Source: Akkermansiaceae bacterium (GTDB taxonomy: Bacteria; Verrucomicrobiota; Verrucomicrobiia; Verrucomicrobiales; Akkermansiaceae). From it: DNA of 61,013 bases. The notes under the pieces were generated by a model that made no database searches, was not told the origin of the DNA, and worked only from the letters and a program-made list of their open reading frames with translations. This document shows, piece after piece, positions 26,330-35,596 of this stretch. The stretch covers positions 1 through 61,013 of the forward strand of contig SUVN01000015.1 of the NCBI GenBank assembly GCA_015061985.1. Direction: 5' to 3'. The first letter of the stretch is position 1, and each line of letters begins with the position of its first letter. The position numbers and the translations under genes were made by a program.

Positions 26330-27085
26330 TCAGAAGTGTTGAATAACACCTTCCATGACGGAGCGCTCCTCAATCTTCTTCTTGAGAGTACCGCCCCGGC
26401 CAAGCTTGTCCAGCCCGCATTCACGGAACGTGCGGCCCATGCGCTCTGCCCATTCCTGAAGGTTCACATCGGCGTTACCGGAAGCACGGTAAGCCTCTTC
26501 TGTATACAAACGGGCTTTCTTGCGGTTGGAATCCTTGAAAGCCGCCAGCAGCGTCCCGGTGCGGGCATCGCGAATCGTGCATTCCAGGCAGACATCCCCC
26601 TCACCCAGATATCCGGCCACCGTGCTGGCTCCGGGAATCGGCGCAAACAGGGTGAAAGCAGACAGCAGACGGAATCCCGGGCGCTGCGGCTTGAAATGCA
26701 CCAGAGCCGTATCAATCCGCACACAGGCCTCTGCCGGGTTGGAAGTCACACGCCAATCCGTTCCGTTAGCCTTGTTCGATTCTTTCAGCGACGTGCCGAT
26801 ACTGGTCACCATATTGCTGTACATCTGAATCTGGAGAAGCTTCAGCATGTGTGCGTCCGCATCCTTCACATGCGACACATTCATGGGGGAAATATAAACA
26901 CGCCCGGATTTCTGGTTCGCATAGGGATTCCCCTTCCCCCAGAACCAGATACCATCCACGCCTACCTTCATACTGCGCTCCAAGGTCACATCATACAACC
27001 CGCTTTCGGATTTCAGGGTGTGACGGCAACCGGTGGTTACCAGAAGCATCATGGCTGCAATAATGGTCAATATACGGTAAAACAT
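26330..27085 (-). CDS. DUF3313-like lipoprotein
   Basis: 251-residue lipoprotein with a type II signal peptide ending LVTTGC. The body has alternating strands and helices (SGRVYISPMNVSHV, ACVRIDTALVHFKP, VCLECTIRDARTGTLLAAF) resembling the DUF3313 family of bacterial lipoproteins of unknown function. It probably faces the periplasm. It is the first gene of a unit with rnr, five bases apart, an odd pairing of envelope and RNA-decay genes. A promoter six bases upstream of the ATG suggests a leaderless message. Confidence 0.75.
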   Translation of the reverse strand: MFYRILTIIAAMMLLVTTGCRHTLKSESGLYDVTLERSMKVGVDGIWFWGKGNPYANQKSGRVYISPMNVSHVKDADAHMLKLLQIQMYSNMVTSIGTSLKESNKANGTDWRVTSNPAEACVRIDTALVHFKPQRPGFRLLSAFTLFAPIPGASTVAGYLGEGDVCLECTIRDARTGTLLAAFKDSNRKKARLYTEEAYRASGNADVNLQEWAERMGRTFRECGLDKLGRGGTLKKKIEERSVMEGVIQHF

Positions 27086-27091
27086 GTAATC

Positions 27092-27120
27092 AAGCTAACA
27101 GATTCCAAAGAGCATTTCAA
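27092..27120 (-). promoter_or_regulatory. Promoter of the lipoprotein-rnr unit
   Basis: On the minus strand TTGAAA (27120-27115), 17-base spacer, TAGCTT (27097-27092). The ATG at 27085 follows six bases later. The -10 box matches consensus at four of six positions. Confidence 0.5.
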
Positions 27121-27209
27121 ATAAAATCTGTACCATACCGCTCTATTTTGCATGTTTATTCCGATAAATGGAAAATGACGAATGGGGAATTCGCGCATGC
27201 GGCAATCCG

Positions 27210-27245
27210 AAAAACTCCCCTGCCCGAGCTACTCGGACAGGGGAG
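27210..27245 (-). terminator. Terminator after the GGGtGRT gene
   Basis: Near-perfect 14-bp stem (27215-27228/27232-27245) with a three-base loop and five T on the minus strand (27214-27210). Confidence 0.9.
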
Positions 27246-27272
27246 CTTGTAACGTGTGTGTAAAGAGGAGCT

Positions 27273-28271
27273 TTACTTCATGGCTTCCTCGATGGCCACG
27301 GCCACGGAAACGGTGGCACCGACCATGGGGTTGTTGCCCATGCCGATGAGACCCATCATTTCCACGTGAGCGGGCACGGAGGAGGAGCCGGCGAACTGGG
27401 CATCGCTGTGCATGCGGCCCAGGGTATCGGTCATGCCGTAGGAAGCAGGACCGGCAGCCATGTTGTCCGGGTGCAGGGTACGACCCGTGCCGCCACCGGA
27501 GGCCACGGAGAAGTACTTCTTACCGGCCAGCGTGCATTCCTTCTTGTAGGTGCCGGCAACCGGGTGCTGGAAGCGGGTGGGGTTGGTGGAGTTACCGGTG
27601 ATGGACACGTCCACACCCTCCAGCCACATGATGGCCACGCCTTCGCGCACATCGTCAGCACCGTAGCAGTTCACCTTGGCGCGCTCGCCGTCGGAGAAAG
27701 CCTTCTTGCTCACCACTTCCACCTTGCCGGTGGCGTAGTCGAACTTGGTCTGGCAGTAGGTGAAGCCGTTGATACGGGAGATGATGTAGGCGGCGTCCTT
27801 GCCCAGACCGTTGAGGATGACGCGCAGCGGCTTCTGACGCACCTTGTTGGCAGAGCGGGCGATACCGATAGCGCCTTCTGCGGCGGCAAAGGACTCGTGA
27901 CCGGCCAGGAAGCAGAAGCACTCCGTCTCCTCGCGCAGCAGCATGGCTGCCAGGTTGCCGTGACCCAGACCCACCTTGCGGTCGTCTGCCACGGAGCCGG
28001 GAATGCAGAATGCCTGCAGACCTTCACCGATGGCTTCGGCGGCATCGGCAGCCTTCGTGCAGCCCTTCTTGATGGCGATGGCGGCACCCACGGTGTAGGC
28101 CCAGCCGGCGTTCTCGAAGGCAATGTTCTGGATGCCGCGAACGATGGCGCGGACGTCGATACCCTTCTCAAGGCAGACCTGCTCGGCCTCCTCGCAGGAG
28201 TTGATGCCATACTGTGCCAGCACGGGCAGAATCTGGTCGATACGACGAGAGTAGGATTCAAAAAGAGGCAT
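27273..28271 (-). CDS. GGGtGRT protein
   Basis: 332-residue cytoplasmic protein carrying the motif SGGGTGRTLHPDNMAAGP that names this family. Other conserved-looking blocks are FENAGWAYTVGAAIAIKKG, GLGHGNLAAMLLREE, CFLAGHESFAAAEGAIG and LEGVDVSITGNSTNPTRFQHP. No enzyme is assigned to the family. It is known to sit beside the iron-sulfur scaffold-like gene found directly upstream here, 30 bases away, so the two probably act together on a metal cluster or sulfur/selenium species. It is the second gene of the unit and ends at a strong terminator. Confidence 0.85.
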   Translation of the reverse strand: MPLFESYSRRIDQILPVLAQYGINSCEEAEQVCLEKGIDVRAIVRGIQNIAFENAGWAYTVGAAIAIKKGCTKAADAAEAIGEGLQAFCIPGSVADDRKVGLGHGNLAAMLLREETECFCFLAGHESFAAAEGAIGIARSANKVRQKPLRVILNGLGKDAAYIISRINGFTYCQTKFDYATGKVEVVSKKAFSDGERAKVNCYGADDVREGVAIMWLEGVDVSITGNSTNPTRFQHPVAGTYKKECTLAGKKYFSVASGGGTGRTLHPDNMAAGPASYGMTDTLGRMHSDAQFAGSSSVPAHVEMMGLIGMGNNPMVGATVSVAVAIEEAMK

Positions 28272-28301
28272 AATCGTAACTTCTATATGGTTAAAGGTTC
28301 T

Positions 28302-28994
28302 TTACTCGTGGCGGGGGTCGATGTACTTGGCGGCACCATCGAAGCGGCCGTAGGAACCGGTGTGCTTCTTGATAGCCTCATTGGCATCCATGCCCTTCTT
28401 GATGTCTTCCATCATCGGGCCCATCTTCACGTACTGGTAACCCGTGATTTCGCCGTCGGCATCCAGCGCAAGCTTGGTGATGTAGCCCTCAGCCAGCTCC
28501 AGATAGCGAGCGCCCTTGGCCAGGGTGCCGTACAGCGTACCCGTCTGGGAGCGCAGGCCCTTGCCCAGGTCCTCCAGACCGGCACCGATGGGCAGACCGC
28601 CCTCGGAGTAGGCGCTCTGGGTGCGTCCGTAGACAATCTGCAGGAAGAGTTCGCGCATGGCGGTGTTGATGGCATCGCACACCAGGTCGGTGTTCAGAGC
28701 CTCCAGCACGGTCTTGCCCGGCAGAATCTCAGAGGCCATGGCGGCGGAGTGGGTCATGCCGGAGCAGCCAATCGTCTCCACCAGAGCTTCCTGAATGATG
28801 CCCTGCTTCACGTTGAGCGTGAGCTTGCAGGCACCCTGCTGAGGAGCACACCAACCCACACCGTGGGTCAGACCGGAGATGTCCTCAATCTTCGTGGACT
28901 GCGTCCAGGCACCCTCCTGCGGGATGGGTGCAGGGCCGTGATTGCAGCCCTTCTTGACGCAACACATCTGTTCTACTTCGTGTGTGTACTGCAT
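28302..28994 (-). CDS. NifU-N-like iron-sulfur scaffold protein
   Basis: 230-residue protein related to the IscU/NifU N-terminal fold. TIGCSGMTHSAAMASEILPG is the hallmark scaffold strand-helix. Extra cysteines occur near the start (EQMCCVKKGCNHGPAP and GWCAPQQGACK), so more ligands are available than in plain IscU. The C-terminal 80 residues are unlike IscU. The start at 28994 (MQYTHEVEQ) was chosen over 29051 because the latter lacks support. Its partner is the GGGtGRT gene; no cysteine desulfurase is nearby. The message has a leader of about 64 bases. Confidence 0.85.
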   Translation of the reverse strand: MQYTHEVEQMCCVKKGCNHGPAPIPQEGAWTQSTKIEDISGLTHGVGWCAPQQGACKLTLNVKQGIIQEALVETIGCSGMTHSAAMASEILPGKTVLEALNTDLVCDAINTAMRELFLQIVYGRTQSAYSEGGLPIGAGLEDLGKGLRSQTGTLYGTLAKGARYLELAEGYITKLALDADGEITGYQYVKMGPMMEDIKKGMDANEAIKKHTGSYGRFDGAAKYIDPRHE

Positions 28995-29065
28995 AATATG
29001 AGAATTGTTAGCTTTTGGGGGAATGAGGCCTGCCGCCGTGCAGCAATTCACTTCCTCGTGCGCTC

Positions 29066-29095
29066 ATTATAACTGATTTTTCCCCATCTGGCGAA
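29066..29095 (-). promoter_or_regulatory. Promoter of the NifU-like/GGGtGRT operon
   Basis: On the minus strand TTCGCC (29095-29090), an 18-base spacer and perfect TATAAT (29071-29066). Start near 29059 gives a leader of about 64 bases. A TTAGTT-type palindrome lies 43 bases upstream (29138-29151). Confidence 0.65.
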
Positions 29096-29137
29096 CCTAA
29101 AATGCAAAAAAAATCGTCAGAATGCTCTTATTTTAAG

Positions 29138-29151
29138 TTAGTTTTGACTAA
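29138..29151. promoter_or_regulatory. TTAGTTnnnnCTAA palindrome, copy 1
   Basis: TTAGTTTTGACTAA, an inverted repeat of TTAG/CTAA halves, lies upstream of the NifU-like promoter and 112 bases beyond the enolase stop. Two sites of the same design lie upstream of enolase. Candidate operator; the regulator is unknown. Confidence 0.4.
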
Positions 29152-29263
29152 TTTGTCAAAAGCAACAACCTCTTTTACATTGCAGCTTAATACAAAAGAA
29201 CGCGTCCAACCCCTCCTCAGCCGGGAGAGATTGAAAGCGTTGATCCGGTTACACAGAGGGTTA

Positions 29264-30585
<1,322 letters not shown>

Positions 30586-30646
30586 GCCTGTATTTTTACT
30601 CACAACTATTTCTCTAACATAAATTTCCGGTTATTGCACCCTTCTG

Positions 30647-30685
30647 TTAGTTATAACTAATTCTTTATGTGTTAGTTTCACCTAA
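30647..30685. promoter_or_regulatory. Two TTAGTTnnnnCTAA palindromes, copies 2 and 3
   Basis: TTAGTTATAACTAA (30647-30660) is a perfect 14-base palindrome; TTAGTTTCACCTAA (30672-30685) repeats the design 25 bases further on, about 2.4 helical turns. They lie in the 318-base divergent gap between enolase and the DUF3592 gene, 62 bases behind the enolase -35. The rest of that gap is AT-rich and shows no other feature besides the two promoters. Confidence 0.45.
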
Positions 30686-30799
30686 TTCAAGCAGGAAACC
30701 TTTTTTTGAAAAAAAATCGGGGAAAAGTTGCGGACGGTGGAGAATTTCGGATGAAAACAGGTAAAAAGGAGCATAATCGGCAGAAAAAGCAAAAAAGCA

Positions 30800-30828
30800 T
30801 TGCCTGCCCCCCCGCCCTGTTATATAAC
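30800..30828 (+). promoter_or_regulatory. Promoter of the DUF3592 gene
   Basis: TTGCCT (30800-30805), 17 bases of mostly C, TATAAC (30823-30828). Leader of about 31 bases to the ATG at 30866. Confidence 0.55.
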
Positions 30829-30865
30829 CTGAGCAGGCACCTGTATCCACATTTCCCCCACGCTC

Positions 30866-31336
30866 ATGAACCCACTCGCAGTCAACCATGTCAATTTCAA
30901 CCTTCCGCCGGAATACGCACCGTACGTGCACCTTCTCATCGGCATCCTGATGCTGTATTTCGGCCTGACCGGGTTCAGGAAAGCAAACCGTCTCAGCAAA
31001 AAGGGTATCAAAACCCAGGGGGTGCTGGTAAGGATAGTTCCCAGACGCAGCTTTTCCATCAGCATCGGCTCAGGCTCAGCTCACAGCCACCGCAACAACG
31101 ACACGATGGATGGCTTCTACCGCTACACGGATGAAGAGGGCCATGAGTATGAAATCAAAGGCTCTGCATACGACTGTTCCGTCATCGGCTCCAGCACCAC
31201 CACGGTACTGTACAATCCGGAGAATCCGAGCGATGCAATCGTAACGGACTCCGGCGTACCACAGCTACTCCCCATGATAGTGACCCTTGTCGGCATCGGC
31301 TTTGCAGCCTACGGCATTTTCCAACTACCTCTCTGA
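30866..31336 (+). CDS. DUF3592-like membrane protein
   Basis: 156-residue protein with a transmembrane helix near residues 20-38 (YVHLLIGILMLYFGL) and another near 133-152 (LLPMIVTLVGIGFAAYGIF). Between them is a soluble beta-rich domain of DUF3592 type: GVLVRIVPRR, FYRYTDEEGHEYEIKG and VLYNPENPSDAIV. Function of the family is unknown. It abuts the convergent mntP gene with no base between the stop codons. Confidence 0.8.
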   Translation: MNPLAVNHVNFNLPPEYAPYVHLLIGILMLYFGLTGFRKANRLSKKGIKTQGVLVRIVPRRSFSISIGSGSAHSHRNNDTMDGFYRYTDEEGHEYEIKGSAYDCSVIGSSTTTVLYNPENPSDAIVTDSGVPQLLPMIVTLVGIGFAAYGIFQLPL

Positions 31337-31909
31337 TTAGAACAGCTGTTTCACACCAAGAGCAATCAGCAGAAGGCCGGCGAGCGTTTCCAGCCAGCGG
31401 GTGGGCAGCCGGTGCAGCAGCCGCGCCAGATGAAAGGCGGACAACGAGCAGACAAAAGTGATGATACCGACGATACCCGCCGCCAGCACCACCTGACTGG
31501 GGCACAGACAGCAGCCCACCAAATCCCCGAGCGCCATGCAAGCCCCAACAGCCAAGGCATCTATAGCCGTGGCAATACCCACCAGCAGCAGGGCAAACAA
31601 TCCCAAAGGCGTGGCAGAAGCTGCCTCATCCTCCTGCCCGACCCATGCATGGCGGATGATACCCAACCCCAGCAGTAAAAACACCGCCAGCACAATCCAC
31701 GGAGCCCAGGCATCCACATAGCTGCGCAGCTCCTGCCCTCCCCAAAAACCGAGCAGCGGCATCGCCATCTGAAAAGCCCCCACCGTCAGCGCCAGCCAAA
31801 GAGAGCTGACAGCACGCCGCACACGCAGAATCAGCCCGTAGGAGAACGAATAAACCGTTGCATCCAGAGCCAGCACCAGGGCAATGACGATGAGTTCCGC
31901 GTAATTCAT
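31337..31909 (-). CDS. mntP: Manganese efflux pump MntP
   Basis: 190-residue inner-membrane protein with six helices and two related halves. The conserved acidic motifs are VLALDATVYSFSYGLILR in the first half and VGIATAIDALAVGACMAL in the second, as in MntP, which exports Mn2+. Length matches. The promoter is 11 bases from the start codon, so there is no space for the yybP-ykoY manganese riboswitch that often precedes mntP in other bacteria. Control must be transcriptional or absent. Divergent from fucO. Confidence 0.88.
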   Translation of the reverse strand: MNYAELIVIALVLALDATVYSFSYGLILRVRRAVSSLWLALTVGAFQMAMPLLGFWGGQELRSYVDAWAPWIVLAVFLLLGLGIIRHAWVGQEDEAASATPLGLFALLLVGIATAIDALAVGACMALGDLVGCCLCPSQVVLAAGIVGIITFVCSLSAFHLARLLHRLPTRWLETLAGLLLIALGVKQLF

Positions 31910-31920
31910 GTGCGGAGAAA

Positions 31921-31949
31921 AACATAACAGGAAAGCGGGAAAGAGTCAA
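31921..31949 (-). promoter_or_regulatory. mntP promoter
   Basis: On the minus strand TTGACT (31949-31944), 17-base spacer, TATGTT (31926-31921). Leader of 4-5 bases. Confidence 0.65.
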
Positions 31950-31988
31950 CCCCACCGACCCGTTTTTTTGGCTCCGTGCATTTTAAGA

Positions 31989-32016
31989 TTGATTTATGAA
32001 CGAATTTCATTAACAT
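31989..32016 (+). promoter_or_regulatory. fucO promoter
   Basis: TTGATT (31989-31994), 16-base spacer, TAACAT (32011-32016). The ATG at 32023 is six bases past the -10 box, so the transcript is predicted to be leaderless. Confidence 0.55.
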
Positions 32017-32022
32017 GTACAC

Positions 32023-33183
32023 ATGTCCGCAAAACGATTTATTCTGAACGAGACCAGCTATCATGGTCATGGAGCCATCAGCGCCATTATTACTGAGGTA
32101 AATGCGCGCGGATTCAAGAAAGCCCTCATCGTGACCGATGCCGATCTGGTTCGCTTCGGGGTGGTGAGCAAAGTGACCGCCCTGCTGGATGAAGCAGGTG
32201 CCCCCTACGAAATTTACGACAAGGTGAAAGCCAACCCGAGCGTAGCCGTGGTGAACGGCGGCGTGGAGGCCTTCAAGGCAGCCGGAGCCGACTACATGAT
32301 TGCCATCGGCGGCGGTTCTCCGCAGGACACGGCCAAGGCCATCGGCATCATCATCAACAACCCCGAGTTTGCCGATGTGGTATCCCTGGAGGGGCTCGCC
32401 CCCACCAAGAACAAGGCCGTGCCCATGATTGCCGTGGCCACCACCGCCGGCACTGCTGCTGAAACCACCATCAACTATGTGATTACGGATGAAGCCAACC
32501 GCCGCAAGTTCGTCTGCGTTGACCCGCATGATATCCCCGTGGTGGCCGTGGTTGACCCGGATATGATGTCCTCCATGCCCAAGGGTCTGACCGCCGCCAC
32601 CGGCATGGATGCCCTGACCCACGCCATCGAGGGCTACACCACCCTGGCCGCCTGGGAGCTGGCAGACACCCTCAACATCAAGGCCGTGGAAATCATCGCC
32701 CGCAGCCTCCGCAAAGCCGTGGAGAACGATCCGGACGGCCGCGAGGACATGGCTCTGGGGCAGTACATGACCGGCATGGCCTTCTCCAACGTGGGGCTGG
32801 GCGTGGTGCACGGCATGGCTCACCCGCTGAGCGCTTTCTACAACACCCCGCACGGTGTGGCCAATGCCGTGCTGTTGCCCTACGTCATGGAATACAACGC
32901 CCCCTACACCGGCGAGAAGTTCCGTGAAATCGCCCGTGCCATGGGCGTGAAAGGCGTGGACAGCATGAGCCAGGAAGAGTACCGCAAGGCAGCCATCGAT
33001 GCCGTCAAGCAGCTCTCCATCGATGTGAACATCCCGCAGACCCTGGCTGAAATCGGCGTGAAGGAAGAGGACCTCGAAGCCCTCACCGATGCCGCCATGG
33101 CAGACGTCTGCACCGGCGGCAATCCCCGCCCCTGCACCTGGGAAGAGGTGCTGGGCGTGTACAAGACCGCCTTTGGTAAGTAA
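32023..33183 (+). CDS. fucO: Lactaldehyde reductase (FucO-type iron alcohol dehydrogenase)
   Basis: 386-residue group III alcohol dehydrogenase, close to FucO in the run of motifs: FILNETSYHGHGAI, IAIGGGSPQDTAKAIG, VATTAGTAAETT, GMDALTHAIEGYTT and GVVHGMAHPLSAFYNTPHG, the last two carrying the metal-binding His residues. FucO reduces L-lactaldehyde from fucose or rhamnose breakdown to 1,2-propanediol, regenerating NAD+. That fits a mucin fucose user. No other fucose gene is adjacent. A strong terminator follows. Confidence 0.9.
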   Translation: MSAKRFILNETSYHGHGAISAIITEVNARGFKKALIVTDADLVRFGVVSKVTALLDEAGAPYEIYDKVKANPSVAVVNGGVEAFKAAGADYMIAIGGGSPQDTAKAIGIIINNPEFADVVSLEGLAPTKNKAVPMIAVATTAGTAAETTINYVITDEANRRKFVCVDPHDIPVVAVVDPDMMSSMPKGLTAATGMDALTHAIEGYTTLAAWELADTLNIKAVEIIARSLRKAVENDPDGREDMALGQYMTGMAFSNVGLGVVHGMAHPLSAFYNTPHGVANAVLLPYVMEYNAPYTGEKFREIARAMGVKGVDSMSQEEYRKAAIDAVKQLSIDVNIPQTLAEIGVKEEDLEALTDAAMADVCTGGNPRPCTWEEVLGVYKTAFGK

Positions 33184-33207
33184 TTACCACACCGTAACAT
33201 CTCCCGA

Positions 33208-33240
33208 GGGGCGGGAGGCCGCTGTCTCCCGCCCCGTTTT
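33208..33240 (+). terminator. Terminator after fucO
   Basis: Perfect 10-bp GC stem (33208-33217/33226-33235), eight-base loop, then GTTTT (33236-33240). Confidence 0.9.
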
Positions 33241-33272
33241 CACCAACCACCCTCTCTATTCCCACCACCGCC

Positions 33273-34103
33273 ATGACCAGAATCATACTTACCCTCCTCA
33301 CCGCTCTTTGTTCCCTTGCCTTTGCCACCGATGATTGGGTGCTCGTCTTTGAAGACAACTTCTCCGGCAAGAAGCTCAACACCAAAAAATGGAGCCGCAT
33401 CAAGTACGAAAAGGCAGACCGATTCCCGGATTGGAAAAAGTACCAGTCGCGCGACAAAAAGCTGCTGAAGATGAACGGTACCAGCATCAGCCTCTGGGGC
33501 AGATACGGCAAGTACCGCACCATGAGCAACCAGACCAAACCGCAGGAAACCATCGCCTGCGCCGGCATCTACACCAAAAACACCTTCACCTTCCAGTACG
33601 GAAGGGTGGAAGTCCGCGCCCGCTTTGACTGCGTACAGGGCTGCTGGCCGGCCATCTGGATGCTGCCGGTCAAAGGCGGCTGGCCTGCCGGCGGTGAAAT
33701 CGATATCCTGGAGCACCTCAACTTTGAGAAAAAAGTCTACCAGACCCTCCACATGAACGGAGACAACGGCAAACACCGCTCCATCGGCGCACAGCCTGCC
33801 CTGCATGGGGATACGGAGGACTACCATGTCTACGCCATGGAATGGACCCCGGAGGCCATCACCTTCTACCTGGACGGAGAGCAGACCGGGCGCTACGACA
33901 AGAGCGTCTCCGCCAACTGGCCTTTCGATAAGGAAGGCCACGAGTTCTACCTCCTCATCGACCAGCAGGTGGAAGGAGCCTGGGCAGGCAAGGCCGACCG
34001 TGATACCCTCCGCAAAAAAGGCGCTGCTCTGGAGGTTGACTACGTGAAAATCTACGCCGATAAAAAGTATCGGCTCAGAGAAAAAGAAAAAGCGGATAAA
34101 TAG
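33273..34103 (+). CDS. Secreted glycoside hydrolase family 16 enzyme
   Basis: 276-residue GH16 protein with a signal peptide (about residues 1-18). The catalytic motif ExDxxE is at E142, D144 and E147 in GGEIDILEHL, with the aromatic cleft residues GCWPAIWMLP just before. GH16 enzymes cut beta-1,3/1,4-glucans or galactans; in mucin degraders related enzymes act as endo-beta-galactosidases on O-glycan chains, which is the likely role here by inference. The C-terminal 20 residues are charged (KYRLREKEKADK). It sits after the fucO terminator and ends 16 bases from the convergent permease. Confidence 0.92.
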   Translation: MTRIILTLLTALCSLAFATDDWVLVFEDNFSGKKLNTKKWSRIKYEKADRFPDWKKYQSRDKKLLKMNGTSISLWGRYGKYRTMSNQTKPQETIACAGIYTKNTFTFQYGRVEVRARFDCVQGCWPAIWMLPVKGGWPAGGEIDILEHLNFEKKVYQTLHMNGDNGKHRSIGAQPALHGDTEDYHVYAMEWTPEAITFYLDGEQTGRYDKSVSANWPFDKEGHEFYLLIDQQVEGAWAGKADRDTLRKKGAALEVDYVKIYADKKYRLREKEKADK

Positions 34104-34119
34104 CGCCCGTTCTTTCCGT

Positions 34120-35415
34120 TTACAGGAATCGTATCCAGAGGTAAATCCCTGAGATGAGGACGGAGAGCAACATGAGCGGGAAGGCCAGCTTCATGAAGCC
34201 GAAGAAGGAAAACGTGACGTTGTGCTTGCGAGCCATGGCCAGAGCCACCACATTGGCACTGGCGCCGATAACGGAACCATTGCCGCCCAGACAGGCACCC
34301 AGGGAAAGCGCCCACCACAGCGGCTCCAGGTCGCCATAACCCATGGCACCCATATCCTTCACCAGAGGAATCATGGTTGCCACAAAGGGGATATTATCCA
34401 CGAAGGCAGACATGACGGCGCTGAGCCCCAGCACGGAGAAGGTGGTGAGCGCAGCATCCCCCTGCGTCAGCGCCATGGTCTGCACAGCCATCCAATTGAT
34501 GATACCGTTGACCTCCAATCCACCCACCAGCACGAAGAGGCCAAGGAAGAAGAAAATAGTGGTCCACTCCACCCGGGCGAAAATCTGCTCCAGCACGCGG
34601 TCGCGGGCAGGCATCGTCATAAGCAGCAGGAGTGAAGCTCCCGTCACGGCAATCGTGCCGCTCTCCATATGCCAGCCCGGTATCTGCCCGTGAGAACAGA
34701 AAAGAGCCAGCGTGATACCCAGGCAAATGAGGCAGCGAATGAGCAGCCCCTTACTGCGGATAAGTCCCTTGGTCTTGATTTTCTGCACACGCTGCAAGTG
34801 CTTGGCGCTGGTGCGGAAATCCCTGCGAAAAATCAACAGAATCGCCGCAATGGTTATCACAAAACTGATGAGACACGGCAGGGTCAGATTGACAATGAAA
34901 TCATTGAAGCTCAACTCCTTCACCGCGCTGGCTATCATGATATTGGGAGGATCGCCGATCATGGTGCAGGTGCCGCCGATATTGGAGGCAAAAATCTGGG
35001 CAAAAATGAACGGCTTGGCTGATATCTTCAAATCGCGGGCCAGCGTAAAGGTAATCGGCACCGTCAGCAGCACCGTCGTCACATTGTCCAGAAAGCCGGA
35101 GCAGACGGCCACCAGAATCGACAATGCTATCAGAAGCGCCACCGGATTGCCCTTCGTTTTCTGGGCAGCCCAGACGGAAAGGAAGCGGAACAAACCGGTT
35201 TTGCTGAGCACCAGCACCTGAATCATCATGCCGATAAGCAACGCCAAGGTGTTGAAATCAATGTGACGGATGGCCGTTTCCTGGTCAATCACGCCCATCA
35301 ACACCATGAGCATGGCACCGGAAAGAGCGGCAATAGTTCGATGCACTTTCTCCGAAACAATGAAAGCGTACGATATCAGGAAAATGGCAAGAGCGGTACA
35401 GATGTGATAAGACAT
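34120..35415 (-). CDS. ArsB/NhaD/SLC13-superfamily ion permease
   Basis: 431-residue inner-membrane protein with about eleven helices. The twin signature regions SGFLDNVTTVLLTVPIT and SAFVDNIPFVATMIPL, each followed by an NIGGTCTMIGDPPN or LGGNGSVIGASANV loop, are typical of the ion-transporter superfamily that holds ArsB, NhaD and the P protein. The substrate could be Na+/H+, a dicarboxylate or an oxyanion; it cannot be decided from sequence. Single gene, convergent with GH16. Confidence 0.88.
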   Translation of the reverse strand: MSYHICTALAIFLISYAFIVSEKVHRTIAALSGAMLMVLMGVIDQETAIRHIDFNTLALLIGMMIQVLVLSKTGLFRFLSVWAAQKTKGNPVALLIALSILVAVCSGFLDNVTTVLLTVPITFTLARDLKISAKPFIFAQIFASNIGGTCTMIGDPPNIMIASAVKELSFNDFIVNLTLPCLISFVITIAAILLIFRRDFRTSAKHLQRVQKIKTKGLIRSKGLLIRCLICLGITLALFCSHGQIPGWHMESGTIAVTGASLLLLMTMPARDRVLEQIFARVEWTTIFFFLGLFVLVGGLEVNGIINWMAVQTMALTQGDAALTTFSVLGLSAVMSAFVDNIPFVATMIPLVKDMGAMGYGDLEPLWWALSLGACLGGNGSVIGASANVVALAMARKHNVTFSFFGFMKLAFPLMLLSVLISGIYLWIRFL

Positions 35416-35581
35416 GACGATGAAAGCACCCTCAGCAAACGGTTTATTCGGAGAAAGGGTGGGGCATACTACGCTTCCGATGTCGATTTTTCAAGCTTTT
35501 TCTCGTCTGCCCTGTAAAAAAAAGGCAAAATAGGTCCAACGAAGCGGGATTTTGCTTCACAAGAAAGAAAACTTCAGGTAC

Positions 35582-35587
35582 TATAAC
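35582..35587 (+). promoter_or_regulatory. -10 element of lpxC/fabZ
   Basis: TATAAC, nine bases before the ATG at 35597. No good -35 at normal spacing, so this is a weak call supported mainly by the same -10 to start distance at other genes. Confidence 0.4.
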
Positions 35588-35596
35588 TAGGACGCT

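Noticed and set aside
31910..32022. yybP-ykoY manganese riboswitch before mntP
   Set aside because: The promoter lies 11 bases from the start codon and the gap to fucO is only 113 bases with no matching fold.
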